The notes under the pieces are model-generated. The model did not search any database, was not told the DNA's origin, and saw nothing but the letters and a program-made list of their open reading frames with translations. This document shows positions 10,720 through 23,529 of a stretch of DNA of 64,000 nucleotides, piece by piece. How positions within the stretch are numbered: the stretch's first letter is position 1; every line of letters starts with the position of its first letter. The stretch comes from Charina bottae (taxonomy: Eukaryota > Chordata > Lepidosauria > Squamata > Charinaidae), in contig JALMGJ010000029.1 in NCBI GenBank assembly GCA_023362775.1, forward strand, positions 2,756,001 to 2,820,000, given 5' to 3'. The position numbers were made by a program, and so were the translations under genes.

Positions 10720-13014
10720 TACCTCTGTGAGGAAACAATATTGATAACCTGTGAATATCTCTAAATAGTTTGTGCTGGAATTAGAAGAGTACTAAATGCG
10801 CAACCATCTTGGAACCATCTTTGGAACTTTGAATCAAAATACCTATGCAAGTATTGCTGAAGCACATTCTATTGTCTTCTATGGTTAGTATGCCCACTAG
10901 AGATGGAGATCCTACACTGGCTTAAGGTCAGCCCCAGACCCATGGCTATATTCCCCTCTCACTACGTCATATTTTTTTCTGAGCCTGGTTTCAGATTCAA
11001 GCACATGGGAGAACAACGAATGACTGCTTACTGTCCTATTAATATTGATAGTTTGGGACAAATGTTACCTTAGCTAACATAGTTCCAAAGATGCCTTTTG
11101 CAATACTAATATAAGACAGGATGGACATCGTATTAAGATTTCCAAACTACATTGTGAGCCTGCTAAATGCATCTGTGAATGAGTACTGCATGAGCTCTCA
11201 TAAAGTGCAGAAATGAAAGTTGGCAAATTTCCTGTTATGGAGAAACATGTTTAGACCTGTAACCTCCATTTCTGTAGGCTTTGGACTGAATTTCCAAAAA
11301 GAATCCTTGAAACCGGGGCAGGAGAAGCTGGCAGGACTTTGATTTCTCCCCACATTCAGAATAGATTACATGCTAAGTAATAACAATGGATTGCAATAAT
11401 ACAGTCAGTCATAGTAACAATGCTCTGAACAACATCTGACATTTCCTTAGTGTGATACAACAGGCAAGATGGATGACAGACCAATCCTGACACTGTATGA
11501 GTCAATCCAATGAAACCTGAAATAAGTAAAGTAAACAAAAATAGAACTGATGCATTGTAGATTGTAAAGGATAATGGCAAGCCTTGGAGAGCTGAAGAAA
11601 ATTGGAAAGGAGTTCTTATGTTATTACCATATAAAGTGGAGATGAAGGAGGAACTTGGTGCATATGGACATCTGCCCCTTCCTTTCTCAAATCTGTGAGC
11701 TTCTAGATGAAAGAGATGATCCTTTAAAAAGAAGTACAGAAAGTATTAGAAGAGTTACTTGCAGATAAAAAAAAATAAAAGGTATCAGTGTTAGCTATTC
11801 AGAACATTTTAATCATACACTCAAGCTTCCATGGTTCACATGCTAAGATGGTGGAGGATCTACTCCCATTGCGTATGTGCTGAAATGTGTTTTCCAGATA
11901 TTTTAAGTAGAGATTTGAGTCTCTTCCCTCCATCAACACCCATGCACAAAAAGACTGTCAGGAAAACCAATTAGGTTAAATAATAATTTATAATGATTCC
12001 CACCATTTTTTAAAACGGTCTTTCGTAGGAAAAAAAATCATTTAGCAGTTAAACACACAATGCTAACTCTCCTTTGCTCATTTTTAAAATGTGCTTTATA
12101 TACAGAAATAAAGAGAAAAGGCACAAAAAGGAAAAGAATCAGAAAAAGGGGGAAAGGAAAAAAGGAAAAGAAAGAAAAAGGAAAAAATATGATACATATA
12201 AAAAAGCTCAGTCTTTAAACACAGCATCAAACTTTGACCTCACAGAATAAGATCGTTCAATTTTTGTCAATGGAAAACTAGTTCAAAAGCAGGAAATGAA
12301 GATGCATTTTCAGTCTATGATTATAAATCTGGACTTTCTCTTGTAATCCATGATTTATTGTAAACTACAGATTTATTGATCATGGGACATAGACATTCCC
12401 TTGTAAATGATCAATAAATCCATATTTCTTCATGTTATGATAATTTCCAAACTTTTGGCATATAATTCAGAATAATATAAATATTAAACCAAAATATCTA
12501 CATATTGCACAAACTACAGCCAAAGATTATTCTCTTCAAGAAACTCCTAATCAGCATCCTTTACAACAAGCAAAAGTTAATCACCAATGTTTTCTCTGTT
12601 CTGGAACTCCAACTACATCAGGACTTGCTAAAACAAGACAACAAATTTACATTACAGAACACATCTCCTTGGGGGAAAAAAGAAAGAAAACAAACTTTCC
12701 AAGCTTCTATAAACATCCACATCAGAAAGAACTATGGTTCCACAGATGCCAACCCCCATCCAATGCTGTGAACCTACAATCAGCCAAGCTAAAGAGTCCA
12801 TTCTTAGTGGGGCTTATCATTTTTCCCCACTAAAGAAACATAAAATATTCAACTTTGTGGGGACCTTCAAACATTTTTTCACCCCTTGAGACTCAAGGAA
12901 TACTTTTAAAAAAAGAAGTAAGACAGAGACATGCAGCCATGGTCAACCCAATACATCCTGGGATAACACAGAAATGCATTAAAATACTGAATGGATGCCC
13001 TCAAATGGATGTAA
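10720..13014. other. Non-coding, nothing firm
   Basis: A purine-rich run of AAAAGG/AAGAAA type lies at about 12105-12190. The right end (12505-12771) may be the 5' region of the Penelope-like element. Confidence 0.4.
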
Positions 13015-15130
13015 CACTGAATTAGATTTCTATTCTGAATGCTTTTGCCAACAAGTTCAAGCCACAATCATCAATAAAAAATCCCATTGCGCAACAATCT
13101 CAGTAGGGCATAATGAGATGCCATCCAAGGCCTCAAGAACAATGACATCGTAATTAAACAAGCTGATTAAGAAGGGACAGTTGTCAGTATGAATATGGTG
13201 AATTATGTCAAGGAAGCCAAGAAGCAACTTTCCAACAGCACATTCTACCAACTTCTATCCTCAGATCCCACATCAGAAAGAACTATGCAATCTAATGAAA
13301 GAGTTTCCTAAGGACATACCATATCTACATGGAGACACCCCAGGACCCCCAACCAGGTGTCCTCTACCTACTTCCCCAAACTCACAACCCAGGCAACATG
13401 AGCCATTTCATTGTCTCAGACATGAGAACCATCACAGCTGGAATATCAAGTTTCATGGATTCTGTACTCAGAGCTGTACTTAGGCCACCAGCACTCCCAC
13501 CTACATAAGTGACATCACAAACTTCCTAAGAAGATTGAAATCCATTGGCAATCTCCCTAACAATATTATTTCAACTACCATAGATGTTGAGGCATGACAC
13601 ACCAACATCCCCCACAAGGTTGGACTTCAAGCCATCAAGATCATCACTGATGTGAACACAGCATGCTTTGTCATCAGGTTATGTGATTTTGTACTCACCC
13701 ATAACTACTTCACTTTTGGCAATAACATGCACAGCCATGGGCTCATGCATGGCTTCACAATATGCCAACATCTTATGGCTGACCTAAAACAGCACTATCT
13801 CAAATCATACCCCTTTGAACCGTCTCCTTTAGTTGAGATTAATTGACGATATATTCATCATTTGGACCCATGGAAATTAATCTCATCTAATTCTATCATG
13901 ATCTAACAACTTTCACCCCATCCTCAACCTCAGCCTCGATCTACCTACAGAACAAGATCATTTCTTTGATGTTATGGTACAACTATACAACAGACACATA
14001 AATACCATGTTATATGGGAAGCCTACAGATAGCTATGCATACCTAAATGCTTCAAGCTTCTATCCAGAACACATCACCAAATCTACTATCTAAAGTCAGA
14101 CTCTATGCAACAACTGTATTTGTTCTGACTCACTTGACAGAGATACTCAACTGACAGAATTAAACTAGGCAAGAATTCAATCTCTAGGAGATTGAACTAG
14201 GGACAGTTGTGAGACTCAGTGAGATCAATATACAATTCAATAAAGCCAAATCAATTCCCAGAGAGAACCTCTTAAAAGACAAAGCACAAAAACAAAACAG
14301 CACAGCACAACACAACTGATTGTCACCTACAGTTCAGAGCTTGAGCCACTGAAACACATCATTAATAAGCTACTGCCAGCCTTGCGAGGTAGTCCAGACA
14401 AGAAGCACATCCAGAAGTACTTGCTCTATCTTTATTGTAAGGTTACATTAACAAAATCTTGCAAGTTTGAAAGTACATCTCTCCCCCCTCACCTTTACAG
14501 TCCAAGAAACTAGGGAGGGTCACTTTTGAGATGTTTCCCATGCCCCCATTCCTTCTGCCGGCTCAGCTGCCTCTTAGCTGACTATTGCCTAGTCTGCTGC
14601 TCTTCCTCCTGTCTCCCAAGGTCATTCCCACATATCATTACAGCTACAACCTATATTAGACAATGTAGTTTCTCAGGTATTTGGTGGCAGGCCCATACTT
14701 GCATACAGACAACAACCCAGCCTGAAACAGATTCTCACAAGCAACAAGAAATAACAGAACAATGATGCTAACATAGGAATTAGATCTTGCAACAAACCCA
14801 GATGTCCACTTTGCTCCCATATTTACATCAACAGCACCATGACAGGCCCCAACAAATTCACACACTGGATTAGAGGTGACTTCACATGCTCTTCTAATGT
14901 GGTATATGCCACCACCTGCCAGCAATGCCCCTCTGGATTCTATATAAGACAAATGGGCCAAGCGTTGCACAAAAGAATTAATGGACACGAGTTTGACATC
15001 AGGACTCAGACAAGGACAAAGTAATATCAGAGCATTTCAACCTCCCAGGACATTCCATGATAGATTTCAAGGTAGCCATCTGAGGAAGGAGAAACCCTTT
15101 ACCAAGCACAATTGAGTGATTTCTGAACTC
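13015..15130 (+). mobile_element. Penelope-like element, decayed, split by a solo LTR
   Basis: The frames, in order, give VNYVKEAKKQLSNSTFYQLL (about 13195-13260), EFPKDIPYLHGDTPGPPT (13307-13358), a DVNTACFVIRLCDFVLTHNY block (13645-13704), LIDDIFIIWTHG (13839-13874, the reverse-transcriptase catalytic site with L for the usual Y), then a GIY-YIG-type end, CSSNVVYATTCQQC and FYIRQMGQALHKRINGH (14888-14985). In the last block the second motif is YIR instead of YIG, so the nuclease is degenerate. Several frameshifts and stops are present. The upstream limit is uncertain; an ORF at 12505-12771 may be its 5' part. Confidence 0.82.
14374..14642 (-). mobile_element. Solo LTR inside the Penelope-like element
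   Basis: 269 bp beginning TGCCAGCCTTGCGAGGTAGT and ending CATATCATTACA. It is bounded by the 5-bp duplication GCTAC (14369-14373 and 14643-14647). The minus strand has AATAAAG, a polyadenylation signal, near its 3' end, which sets the orientation. The Penelope-like protein continues on the right side. Family is probably Ty3/gypsy-like, judged only by the 5-bp duplication and size. Confidence 0.82.
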
Positions 15131-15620
15131 ATATATATATCAAAAGGTTTCAGGCTATCTCAGAATGTCTCAACAGACACAATGGGTTTTCTGAATTTTT
15201 TTCCCCTCCAGTTGAATCTGCCTCTTGTTTGAATTTGATTTTTCTTCTTTCTTCTCTGAGAAGCTGTTCCTTCTGAGAGGAGGGAGTGATTCCTGCTCTC
15301 TCTGTCTTCTCAACTTCAGACCCATAAGTTATCACCACAGAAAGAAATAATTTAGCAGTGATCCATTAAGCAATATGGAGTCAAAAGATGAGATAACCCC
15401 TTAAGCTGGTACATGACTGTGATCATAAATATGCATATCACCATACCAAACTGGAAGCCGTCCTCTGCTCATTTTCGAGCCAAGGGAAATAGAGAAGATT
15501 CAGTTTTCATGGTTGAACACATTTCCAAAGAAGAATCGTCAAGAAGTATTTCTTAAATGGCTTTGTCAGAATATTTCCATACAATCTGCATTTCTATCCA
15601 CCAATCTCTCACAAGGCATT

Positions 15621-15882
15621 TGTCAGCCCTTCGAGGTAGTCCAGACAAGAAACCAAAACCATGAGCACTAACACTACCTTTATTGTAAGGTTACAGTAAC
15701 AGCAAGTCTGAAAGCACTTCTCTTCCTCGCCTTTACTTTTCAGAGACCTATGGAGGGTCCCTTCTGAGATGCTTCCCACACCCCCATTCCTTCTGTGGAT
15801 TGAGATATCTCTTGCCTGACCCTTGTCTAGGCTGTGGTCCTCCCCCTCCTGTCTCTCAAGGTTATTCTCACAGACCATTACA
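15621..15882 (-). mobile_element. Solo LTR, same family
   Basis: 262 bp starting TGTCAGCCCTTCGAGGTAGT and ending CAGACCATTACA. The duplication GCATT is at 15616-15620 and 15883-15887. It is clearly the same family as 14374-14642 (shared GAGGTAGTCCAGACAAGAA and TTTATTGTAAGGTTACA) and lies in the same orientation. No internal coding region is present. Confidence 0.85.
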
Positions 15883-16020
15883 GCATTTGAAACCAACTCA
15901 CAATCATCATCATTTCTGAAATGTAAAGAATACCACGACCCAATTGGTGGTCACCTGTTTTCTCTGCAGCTGACCGACAGAGAGAACAAAGAACATTGTC
16001 CTGTGTTCCACTCTCTAAGC

Positions 16021-16370
16021 CAGAGCTTTCCAAACTTTTCATGTTGGTGACACACTTTTTAGACATGCATCATTTCGCGGCACACTCTTACAGCAGGGCA
16101 TCATTTCGCGACACACTCTTACAGCAGGGCACAAGGCAGGCACTAGGACCTGCACGGAATCACAGCAGGTTTGGAGGCAGCAGGGCACAAGGCAGGCACT
16201 AGGAACTGCGCGGAATCCTGGCAGGGCAGGTTTGGAGGCAGCCAGGCACAAGGCAGGCACTAGGACCTGCGCGGAATCCCGGCAGGGCTCGGAGGCAGCA
16301 GCAGCCTGACACACCCAGACACTGCAGCCGACACACTAACGTGTCCCAACACACACTTTGGAAAGCTCTG
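16021..16370 (+). mobile_element. Non-autonomous hAT transposon (CAGAGCTTTCC family)
   Basis: The terminal inverted repeat is CAGAGCTTTCCAAAC at the left and its complement GTTTGGAAAGCTCTG-like at the right. The exact 8-bp duplication is CTCTAAGC (16013-16020 and 16371-16378). The interior has about three minisatellite units with GCAGGGCACAAGGCAGGCAC. The related copies are 46100-46359 and 63350-63903. Confidence 0.92.
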
Positions 16371-16379
16371 CTCTAAGCT

Positions 16380-18575
16380 ACTACCAGTCTTAGGTAACAG
16401 CAACCCACATTGCACAAAAAGGAAACAAAACGGTCAGCACCCACATCTACATTTTAAAGTATATATTGCATGACATTTTCTGCAGGTTTTCAAATAAAGA
16501 AACACAACAAACAAAGTCATAGTTCCTATGAGGGGAAACGTCTTGGCCATGGTGTCTGCAGGGGTGCTAAAAATAGGCAACATAGTAGATGCAGCATTGT
16601 GTCTATCATCTTGTCTGTTTTGGCCATGGCAGATGCTGCTGCTTCTGGTTGCCAAGCCCCCATTCTTTTATTGTATTTATAAACTCCTGCAAATTGTGTA
16701 GATGGAATTATGGTATGTGGGCAATTTTGCAACTAGACGTCTTCCCCAAAGCTGTGACCAGGGTTGCATGTTGCTAAAACAGTCTGGGTTGGTTTGGGGG
16801 GCAGAGGATATTACTGTAGTTCTAAGCAATGCACACAGAAGAGAGTAGCTCTAGCAGCAGGAAACTAAACTTCTTTGGAGTGGGACACACTGAGGGCTTT
16901 GCTGAGCCTAGGTGAAGGAAGACACAGTGAGGAAAGAGTTTCCACTAATGGAAAAATCAACTGCCCAGAAGGGCTGCGGAGCCATAACAATTCAAAGGGA
17001 AAAAACACCTTTGCTGCAATTTCAAACTCTGGAGAGAAATAGAAGGAAGTCAATAGTGTCCCAAAACAGCCCACACTGTGACATCAGACAGATCTGGAAT
17101 CAACAACCCAAGTGACATAAAGCCATTGTGTGGAAGTGTCTTTTGTTGCATTGTTCTTCACTTCCACCCATATCACTGTTTGCAGTGACCCAGCCAGGAG
17201 TTTATATAAATCAGGATCAAAGCAGGATGCATTTCCTTTGATCTCTCTGTTTAATGAATCCATGTTGTTTTTTAAGTCTGTTATGTTGCAGAGAATGACA
17301 GGGAGGTAAATTTTTAATAGGTGCCCTTCTCTTCTCTATCTCCAAGGAGGAAGATATCTCAAATTCCCATCTTTAATTTTAAAAAATCATTAGCTGAGCT
17401 ATGAAGCATAAAGTACATTCACTGTGTCAGAAAATAGCATTACTTTTAAAAAACAAAGCAAAACCATAAATTAAGCCCTAGCAATGACAGACACACTGTC
17501 TGGAGATGGAACTTCCTTGTTTATTTTTAAGCTTGTGCTTAAGAATCTGTTTGATGGTTCTGTTCTGGTGCAAAAAGATTATTGTCTGATAGAAACAGTT
17601 TGAATTTTTAACATAGTACAGCTATAATTGGGTAGTTTCTTTTCCTTATCATAAAGAACAAAGAACAAGATAGAAATGCATTATCTTTCTAACTTCAATC
17701 TTATTATTTTAAAACATGTGTAAACTCAATAGGCAAGGAGGAAGATTGAAGCTATCTCAAGAGGATGAGACAGCGTGCATTACCCAGCTTGCAAGAAATC
17801 CAATGTTCTCATATGCACTGTTGTCATTATCCAGGGTCCTGGTGTGTTAAATTTTGAAGGGTGGAGAAGCAACACCCTGAGATGGGACGGGAGGTGAGGA
17901 TGGGAATTAAACGAGTTAAAAATGGAGTAATAGGTTGGCGCTTTCTTTAACCAAGGCAGATTTGCTCAAATGAGATGCTCCCCAGATATGTTGGACTGCA
18001 GTAACTGTCTCCCGGTTAGCATATGGAAGGTTGCACTATGTGGTTAAGCCACGGACTCATAGAAGGATCAACTTTGGAAAAACAATTTGAAGGGAGAAAA
18101 AGATGGCAATAGACAGATATTCTGGAGCAGAGTTCTAGTTACAGTTATGCTTACTAAATGATTTGGAGACTTTTCTTCTACATACTGCCTGCCTTTGAAG
18201 CTAAAACAGCCTGGAAATTATTTACAGGTGAACCGGTTATCATCTCAAATAAATCAGATCAGTGGAACTTTGCTAGCTGATGGGCTCTTTTCAGTTTCAA
18301 CTCTCAAACGTAAACTCACGCAAGTGAAGAGGATGTAAGAAATGGTTTGTCGTCTCACAGAAAAAATCCAAACACCCGTCAGTGGCAATTTTCACTTCTG
18401 GAGGGCAATTACATGTATGCCATAAGATACTGCATGTGTATTCTGTTGCTTGCAAGAAACTGAATTTCATATGTTGCTGAATATATGAATAGTGTATCTG
18501 ATTATTTTGTCATAAAGCCAGAAAAGAAAGAAGAAAAAGAAAGAAACAAACTGCTCCAGTTCTAGTCACTTAATT
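16380..18575. other. Non-coding, nothing recognised
   Basis: No coding motif. The left end may still belong to an old insertion flanking the hAT element. Confidence 0.4.
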
Positions 18576-18997
18576 GCATTAATTTATCCTCTAATTAGGG
18601 GCGTGGTGGCTCAGCGGGTAAGACGCCAGGCTTGTCGATCGGAAGATCGCAAGTTCGGAGGTTCGAATCCCTAGCCACGCGTGACGGAGTGAGCTCCCGC
18701 ACCCGTGCTCATCTCCGTTTGTTAGCCAAAGAGCTAGCGTTGTCTGAAGACGCTTCCACGGTCATGTGGCCGGCATGACACGCGTGGAACGCTGTTACCT
18801 ACCCACCGAAGTGGTAATCTACTTGCATTTGCATGCTTTCGATTTGCTAGGTTGGCAAGAGCTGGGGCGAGTGCGGGAGCTCACTCCGACATGCGGGGCT
18901 AGGGATTTGAACCTCCTAACTTGCGATCTTCCAATCGACAAGCCTGGCGTCTTATCGGCTGAGCCACCACGCCCCTAGTTAGAGGATGAATTAATGC
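18576..18997. repeat. Foldback Sauria SINE with inverted duplication of flank and head
   Basis: Arms are 18576-18702 and 18871-18997, 127 bp each. They contain GTGGTGGCTCAGCGGGTAAG and its complement. They include about 20 bp of flanking DNA outside the SINE (ATTAATTTATCCTCTAATTA and its slightly diverged complement). The SINE itself is in minus orientation, with its body in the spacer. Such flank-inclusive inversion is not produced by ordinary SINE insertion. Confidence 0.9.
18703..18976 (-). mobile_element. Sauria SINE body of the foldback
   Basis: On the minus strand it starts GGGGCGTGGTGGCTCAGCC-like and runs through the tRNA-type A/B box head, then TTGCCAACCTAGCAAAT and the CGGAGATGAGCAC end. 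The 3' part with the ACCTTT tail is lost at the join with the inverted arm. Confidence 0.85.
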
Positions 18998-19828
18998 CCC
19001 TATACCTGAATATAAATTTATTTTAATGAGGTATGCCCCCTGCAGGTTCCTGATATGTACATGTTATTCTTACATGTTGCAGTGACTTGCTTTAAAGAAA
19101 CATGTTGTCATGCTCTGCTTAATTAATATTGATCTCTGCTTATATTTATGAATAAGCAGCTAAGAACCCAATAGGCAAATTAAAGAATGGATTTTTTTCC
19201 TTCTGAATGTCCATTTATTGTATGGGAAAAAATTATTTTCGCAAAAATATAATAATATTCTCACTTAATAAAGCCATAAACCTGTGTTGATTCAGTGATT
19301 TTCCTATATAGAACAATTTTCACTTCCTTCATGTTTCACTCGTATTCAGTAAAATTCTCTCCATTTATACAATAGAGCTTTCTGCCTTATGTGAAAGACT
19401 TGTTGCATTGGCTTAGGCCTAAAAAGACAATTCAGCAGGGTTTTTACTGTCTTTTGTTATCTACAGTGTGTTTGCACAGCTGCAATTTCTAATTGAATAA
19501 CATGGTTTACATTTTCAAGGAACCCTTCGAAGTTAAGGTGGACCACAAATTTACATTTCTCTAAAATTGAGAGATGTTTCTTTGGCAGATTTGTCCCTCC
19601 AATTTGACAGAAAGCAAAGCATATACTTCATAAATGTTTGCAGATGTACACATTCATCAGGGAAGTGGTCTGCAAAATTTCAACATTTTCTTTTTTTACA
19701 GTTTTTCCATACTGACCTTTCAGGACAGGGTAGGAAGCAGCATTGGCTGGCTTGGAAAGATTCCACACTGGGCTTTTTCATTAACTGAATGATTTATGTG
19801 TGTTAATTTCAATACAGTAGAAAAACAT

Positions 19829-20279
19829 TGTCAGAGCGGGAGCGGATGGAGCGGCCTGGTCCTTCTCCTAGACACCAGTGATCCTTAGTCTGGATAGTAA
19901 ATAGACACTCACACAGAGATTATATAAAATAGCCTATTTACTTTATATACATACTTATTTACAGATCACTTCCACACGGGTAACAAATGATACACCAACG
20001 ATACAGCATACGAGAGGTAGAATGAGAAGAAAGAATACAGAATTCATCTGCTTATATATACAAACTGACCATTCACAGTATAGGTCACTCTCATCATCTA
20101 CCACACCCAACTAAATGATTAGCACCTGTAGTATGAGTCACACACTGACACATCATCACTACAACAATGGCTGCTAATTGGATGACTTGCAGAATATTTC
20201 CCTTCTCACCTAGATATCAAGCCTCTCTGGTATAATTTATATCTAACTGTAAATTCCTGGGTATATCAAAACCCCAACA
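19829..20279 (-). mobile_element. Solo LTR, second family
   Basis: 451 bp starting TGTCAGAGCGGGAGCGGATG and ending AAAACCCCAACA. It is flanked by the duplication AACAT (19824-19828 and 20280-20284). On the minus strand it has TATATAAGCAGATG, a good TATA box, about 220 bp from its 5' end. No retroviral genes are adjacent. Confidence 0.78.
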
Positions 20280-20964
20280 AACATTTATCCCTCAATATTA
20301 GGGCAAAGGTCTGAGATCTACCAGATCTGAGTTGCAAAACTTGGGATGACTACAAGTCGACAGCAAAATGTTAAGAGTTTGCTGCATTTCTTGCCATCTA
20401 GTGATCCTCTGGATTTTTGCAGTCCAGATCTGGTAGCCTTAACTAAAATCAGCTTCATGCTGTGATTTAGCCATTCTCTGTAATTTATGAGAAAATATGT
20501 AAGAAAAATTGACACTCCGCAGGATATTACATAATGCTTGGTGCCATTAGTCATGTCTTAGTCTCTCCAATGGATCAGCTGGAAGACATGTAGCAACACC
20601 CAGAGGAGGAAATGGCAGATTATTCTCATTCGATGAAGTTTGGGCAAAAAAATAAAAAAATAAAATCAGTCAAGCTTGATTTATGGTACCTATAAGTTAT
20701 TCATAAAATGTGTATGAAAACTGCCATGCCTTTTTTTTTAAAAGTTGTGTTTGTTTCTTGATGTGGTGGCTATTTTGTTACTTAGCAACTGAGCAGGCAC
20801 AAAAAAATAATCAGAGCACAGTACTAGAAGAACTAGTGCAAATTTAGCCAATTACCATTTCCTGATCATACAGTATGTATGAAATGGAAATTAATTATAT
20901 TTCAATACCTACATTTTTGTAATTTTATGATGCAGCTAGCAACTCAAAGATGTGTACATTAGGA

Positions 20965-21187
20965 AATTTTTTTTATCCATTCAATTGTGTCCAATTCTCG
21001 GAGACTGCCTGGACAAGTCCCTGCAGTTTTCTTGGCAAGGTTTTTCAGAAGTGGTTCGCCATTGCCTCCTTCCTAGGGCTGAGAGAAAGTGACTGGCCTA
21101 GGGTCACCCAGAAGGCTTTGCGCCTAAGGCGGGACTAGAACTCACGGACTCCCAGTTTCTAGCCTGATGCCTTAGTCACTACACCAA
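20965..21187 (-). mobile_element. Composite SINE: tRNA-derived head with RTE/BovB-like tail
   Basis: On the minus strand the head reads GTGTAGTGACTAAGGCATC and GTTCTAGTCCCGCCTTAGG, as in the CORE-like SINEs. The tail reads GAGACTTGTCC-like, then GAGAATTGGACACAATTGAA and GGATAAAAAAAA, like the end of the BovB element. It combines the head of one family with the tail of another. Confidence 0.7.
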
Positions 21188-21641
21188 ACGTTAAGAATAC
21201 AACAAAGTAAAAGAATGCATATATTGGAGAAATGTGCATGTAGCTTTTTGAAAAACAAATTCACAAGTGCTGGGGAAATGGAATTTGGAAAATGAAAATG
21301 AAACTAAACAAAACTGAATCTAACACACTCACATATCCATTCAGAGAACTGAGTCACACACTAGATTACTTTTGGATGCAAAATATTAAAGTGAATACTT
21401 TTTGCTGCCCCAAAACACCCAGACTATTTGGAAATGTAAACTTGGAATTTATCATTGAAAGCACCTTAGGAACTGAAACCATTTGTCAAACATTCAGTAG
21501 CTTTGAAAGGGCCACTGAAGTACACCATCAAGAGACACAGTTCAATACTCTGCCTATTATTTGTTTATTCTGGTCCTTTCTTTCTGAATGTCCTGGATTA
21601 TAATGCATAAGAGACAGCCATTAAAAGAGATACCATCCAGA

Positions 21642-21660
21642 TGACCACTAGATGGCCATA
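21642..21660 (+). promoter_or_regulatory. CTCF-like motif, weaker
   Basis: TGACCACTAGATGGCCATA has the CCACTAGATGGC core but departs at the last core positions. A related TGACGACCAGATGGCAGCA occurs at about 41938. Confidence 0.25.
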
Positions 21661-22159
21661 AGAAGATACTGAAAGCTTTTAACTCTTTGCTGCCATTGAT
21701 GTGGTTGTCCAGATTCTTGCAGCCCTGACATGGTAGCCCTTCTAAGGGGCTTAGATGTGCTTCAACAGGTAGATTTGTGCTGTGGAAGCAGAATTTTTCT
21801 TCACTTGAAGTGATATTTTCCTGAAAGAAGTTGTTTGTGCCACCTTGAACCCCTTCAGGCCAACGGCCTCAGTGCCTGCAGTGATTCTCAGCTGCCTAGC
21901 CTGGATGCGTGCTGGGGGTTCAGCATGTGCTGAAACCAGCCAGCTGGGAAGAGGTTTGGAGTGTCCTGAGGGCCCTCCAGGCTGGGTGGCTTTGAGGCAT
22001 TCTGTGGCATTGCCCAGAAGCTTCAGCCCCAGAAGTCTTGGCAGGACGATGCTTCTTACAGCCTTCTCTTACAGCACAACTCTAGCTAAGCAGGGCTGCC
22101 ACAGGGCAGGAACCCAAAGCAACCTGCCGGGACTCATCTGCACTTAGGAACAAGAAAGC

Positions 22160-23525
22160 TACAGTAAGTCATGCTGTTGTCAGTGCAGCAGCTCTGAGGG
22201 ATCTTTGTTTATCAATGAAGTCTTGTTGTATCCAGAGATGATTCAGATTTAAAGGGATTTTTTTTTTCTGGTTCAGCCTCATTATATGGTTACTTAAATG
22301 GAGATTACTGTAATCAGTGGAGCTGGACTGTAGAGAGGTCTTGGTGGGAAGTGCGGGAAAGAAGCTTCCACCTGTTGGAATACTTCTTTGTCTGAGAGCA
22401 GTGGCAAAACAACCCTCCCTTTTCCTCCCCCACATATGAAAATTAGATAACCTTTGGTGGGGCTGGGATGGTGGCGGTGCATCCATCCTAGACTTCTTTG
22501 ATATCTCAGTTGCTTTCAATCCTATTGATCATGATATTCCTTTGGACCAGTTCCAAGGTTAGGAGTGGGAAGCACTGTGCTGTGGTGGTTCTCCTACCTC
22601 TGGACCAGTTTCAGTTGGTGCTGGCAGGGGGAGAGATCTAGCCCAAGACTCTAGCCCTGAAGGCTCTACTCAGTTTCTGTTCCTACTTATCTACATGAAG
22701 CAATTGGGTGAGATCAACTTTTGGCATGGGATTAAGTATACTTCTCTGCCTTGGGACAACCAAGTGATGCCATCAAAATTGTTTTCCAGTGTCTGGACAT
22801 TGTTGGGATTTGGATGAGGACAAATGGCTTCAGCCTGACCCGAGAGAGCCGAGTGGTTCTGGGAACCATCCATCTTTAGATCTGGATGGGGTTGCACTCC
22901 CTCAGAGAGAACTAGTGTTTGAGGTTCCTCTTGCTACCTGCTGGAAGAGCATGTAGCAGCCATGGCCAAGAGAGCCTTTGCACAAATCCACTGTATGCAC
23001 CAACAGCATTGTTCCTGAATTAGGAGGCGCTGCTCATGGTTATTGGTCTTGGTCACCTCCCATTTGGACTATAACAAGGGCTGCTCTTGAAGCCGCAACT
23101 GGTCCAGAAGTTGCAGTTAGTCCAGAATTCAGCAGCCCAGGTAGTTATGGGTGCACAGCAGTACACCCATGTAACACCACTCCTTAGCAAGCTACACTGG
23201 CTCCCTACAGGCTTCTGCATACAATTCAAGGTGCTGGTCATCACCTCTAAATCCCTTCATGGTACAGGGCTGGGTTATTTGTGGGATATTGTTCTCTGAT
23301 CATGTTTTTCCCAGGCGTTGGGCCAGAGCGTTGGATGAGCCTGTCCAGAAATGATACAACTAGAATGGGAATGCTGTGGTTAGCCTCGGTAATTCTGTAT
23401 TGGGTGTTTGTGTGTTCTGTTTTTGATTTCTTTTTCTGATTGTAACCATGTGTAAACTGTAAACTGGATTATTTTTGTGCTTTTGTAAAATCAGATTGAC
23501 AAACTGTCTCTTACTTGCTTATTTA
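22160..23525 (+). mobile_element. L2-like LINE fragment, decayed
   Basis: The coding blocks are the same as in the 27.4-kb copy, in the same order. They include an ASILDFFDISVAF-like catalytic block (22475-22520), a YLHEAIG-like segment (about 22690), an ALNSAAQVVMGAQQYTHVTPLL-like block (split by frames) and LHWLPTGFCIQFKVL (about 23195-23240). The sequence is badly mutated, with many stops. The 3' end merges into AT-rich sequence near 23525 and the 5' boundary is approximate. Confidence 0.7.
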
Positions 23526-23529
23526 TTTT

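Noticed and set aside
18598..18680. Possible tRNA gene
   Set aside because: The A and B boxes belong to the head of a Sauria SINE. The same sequence recurs in at least six more places here with SINE bodies attached.
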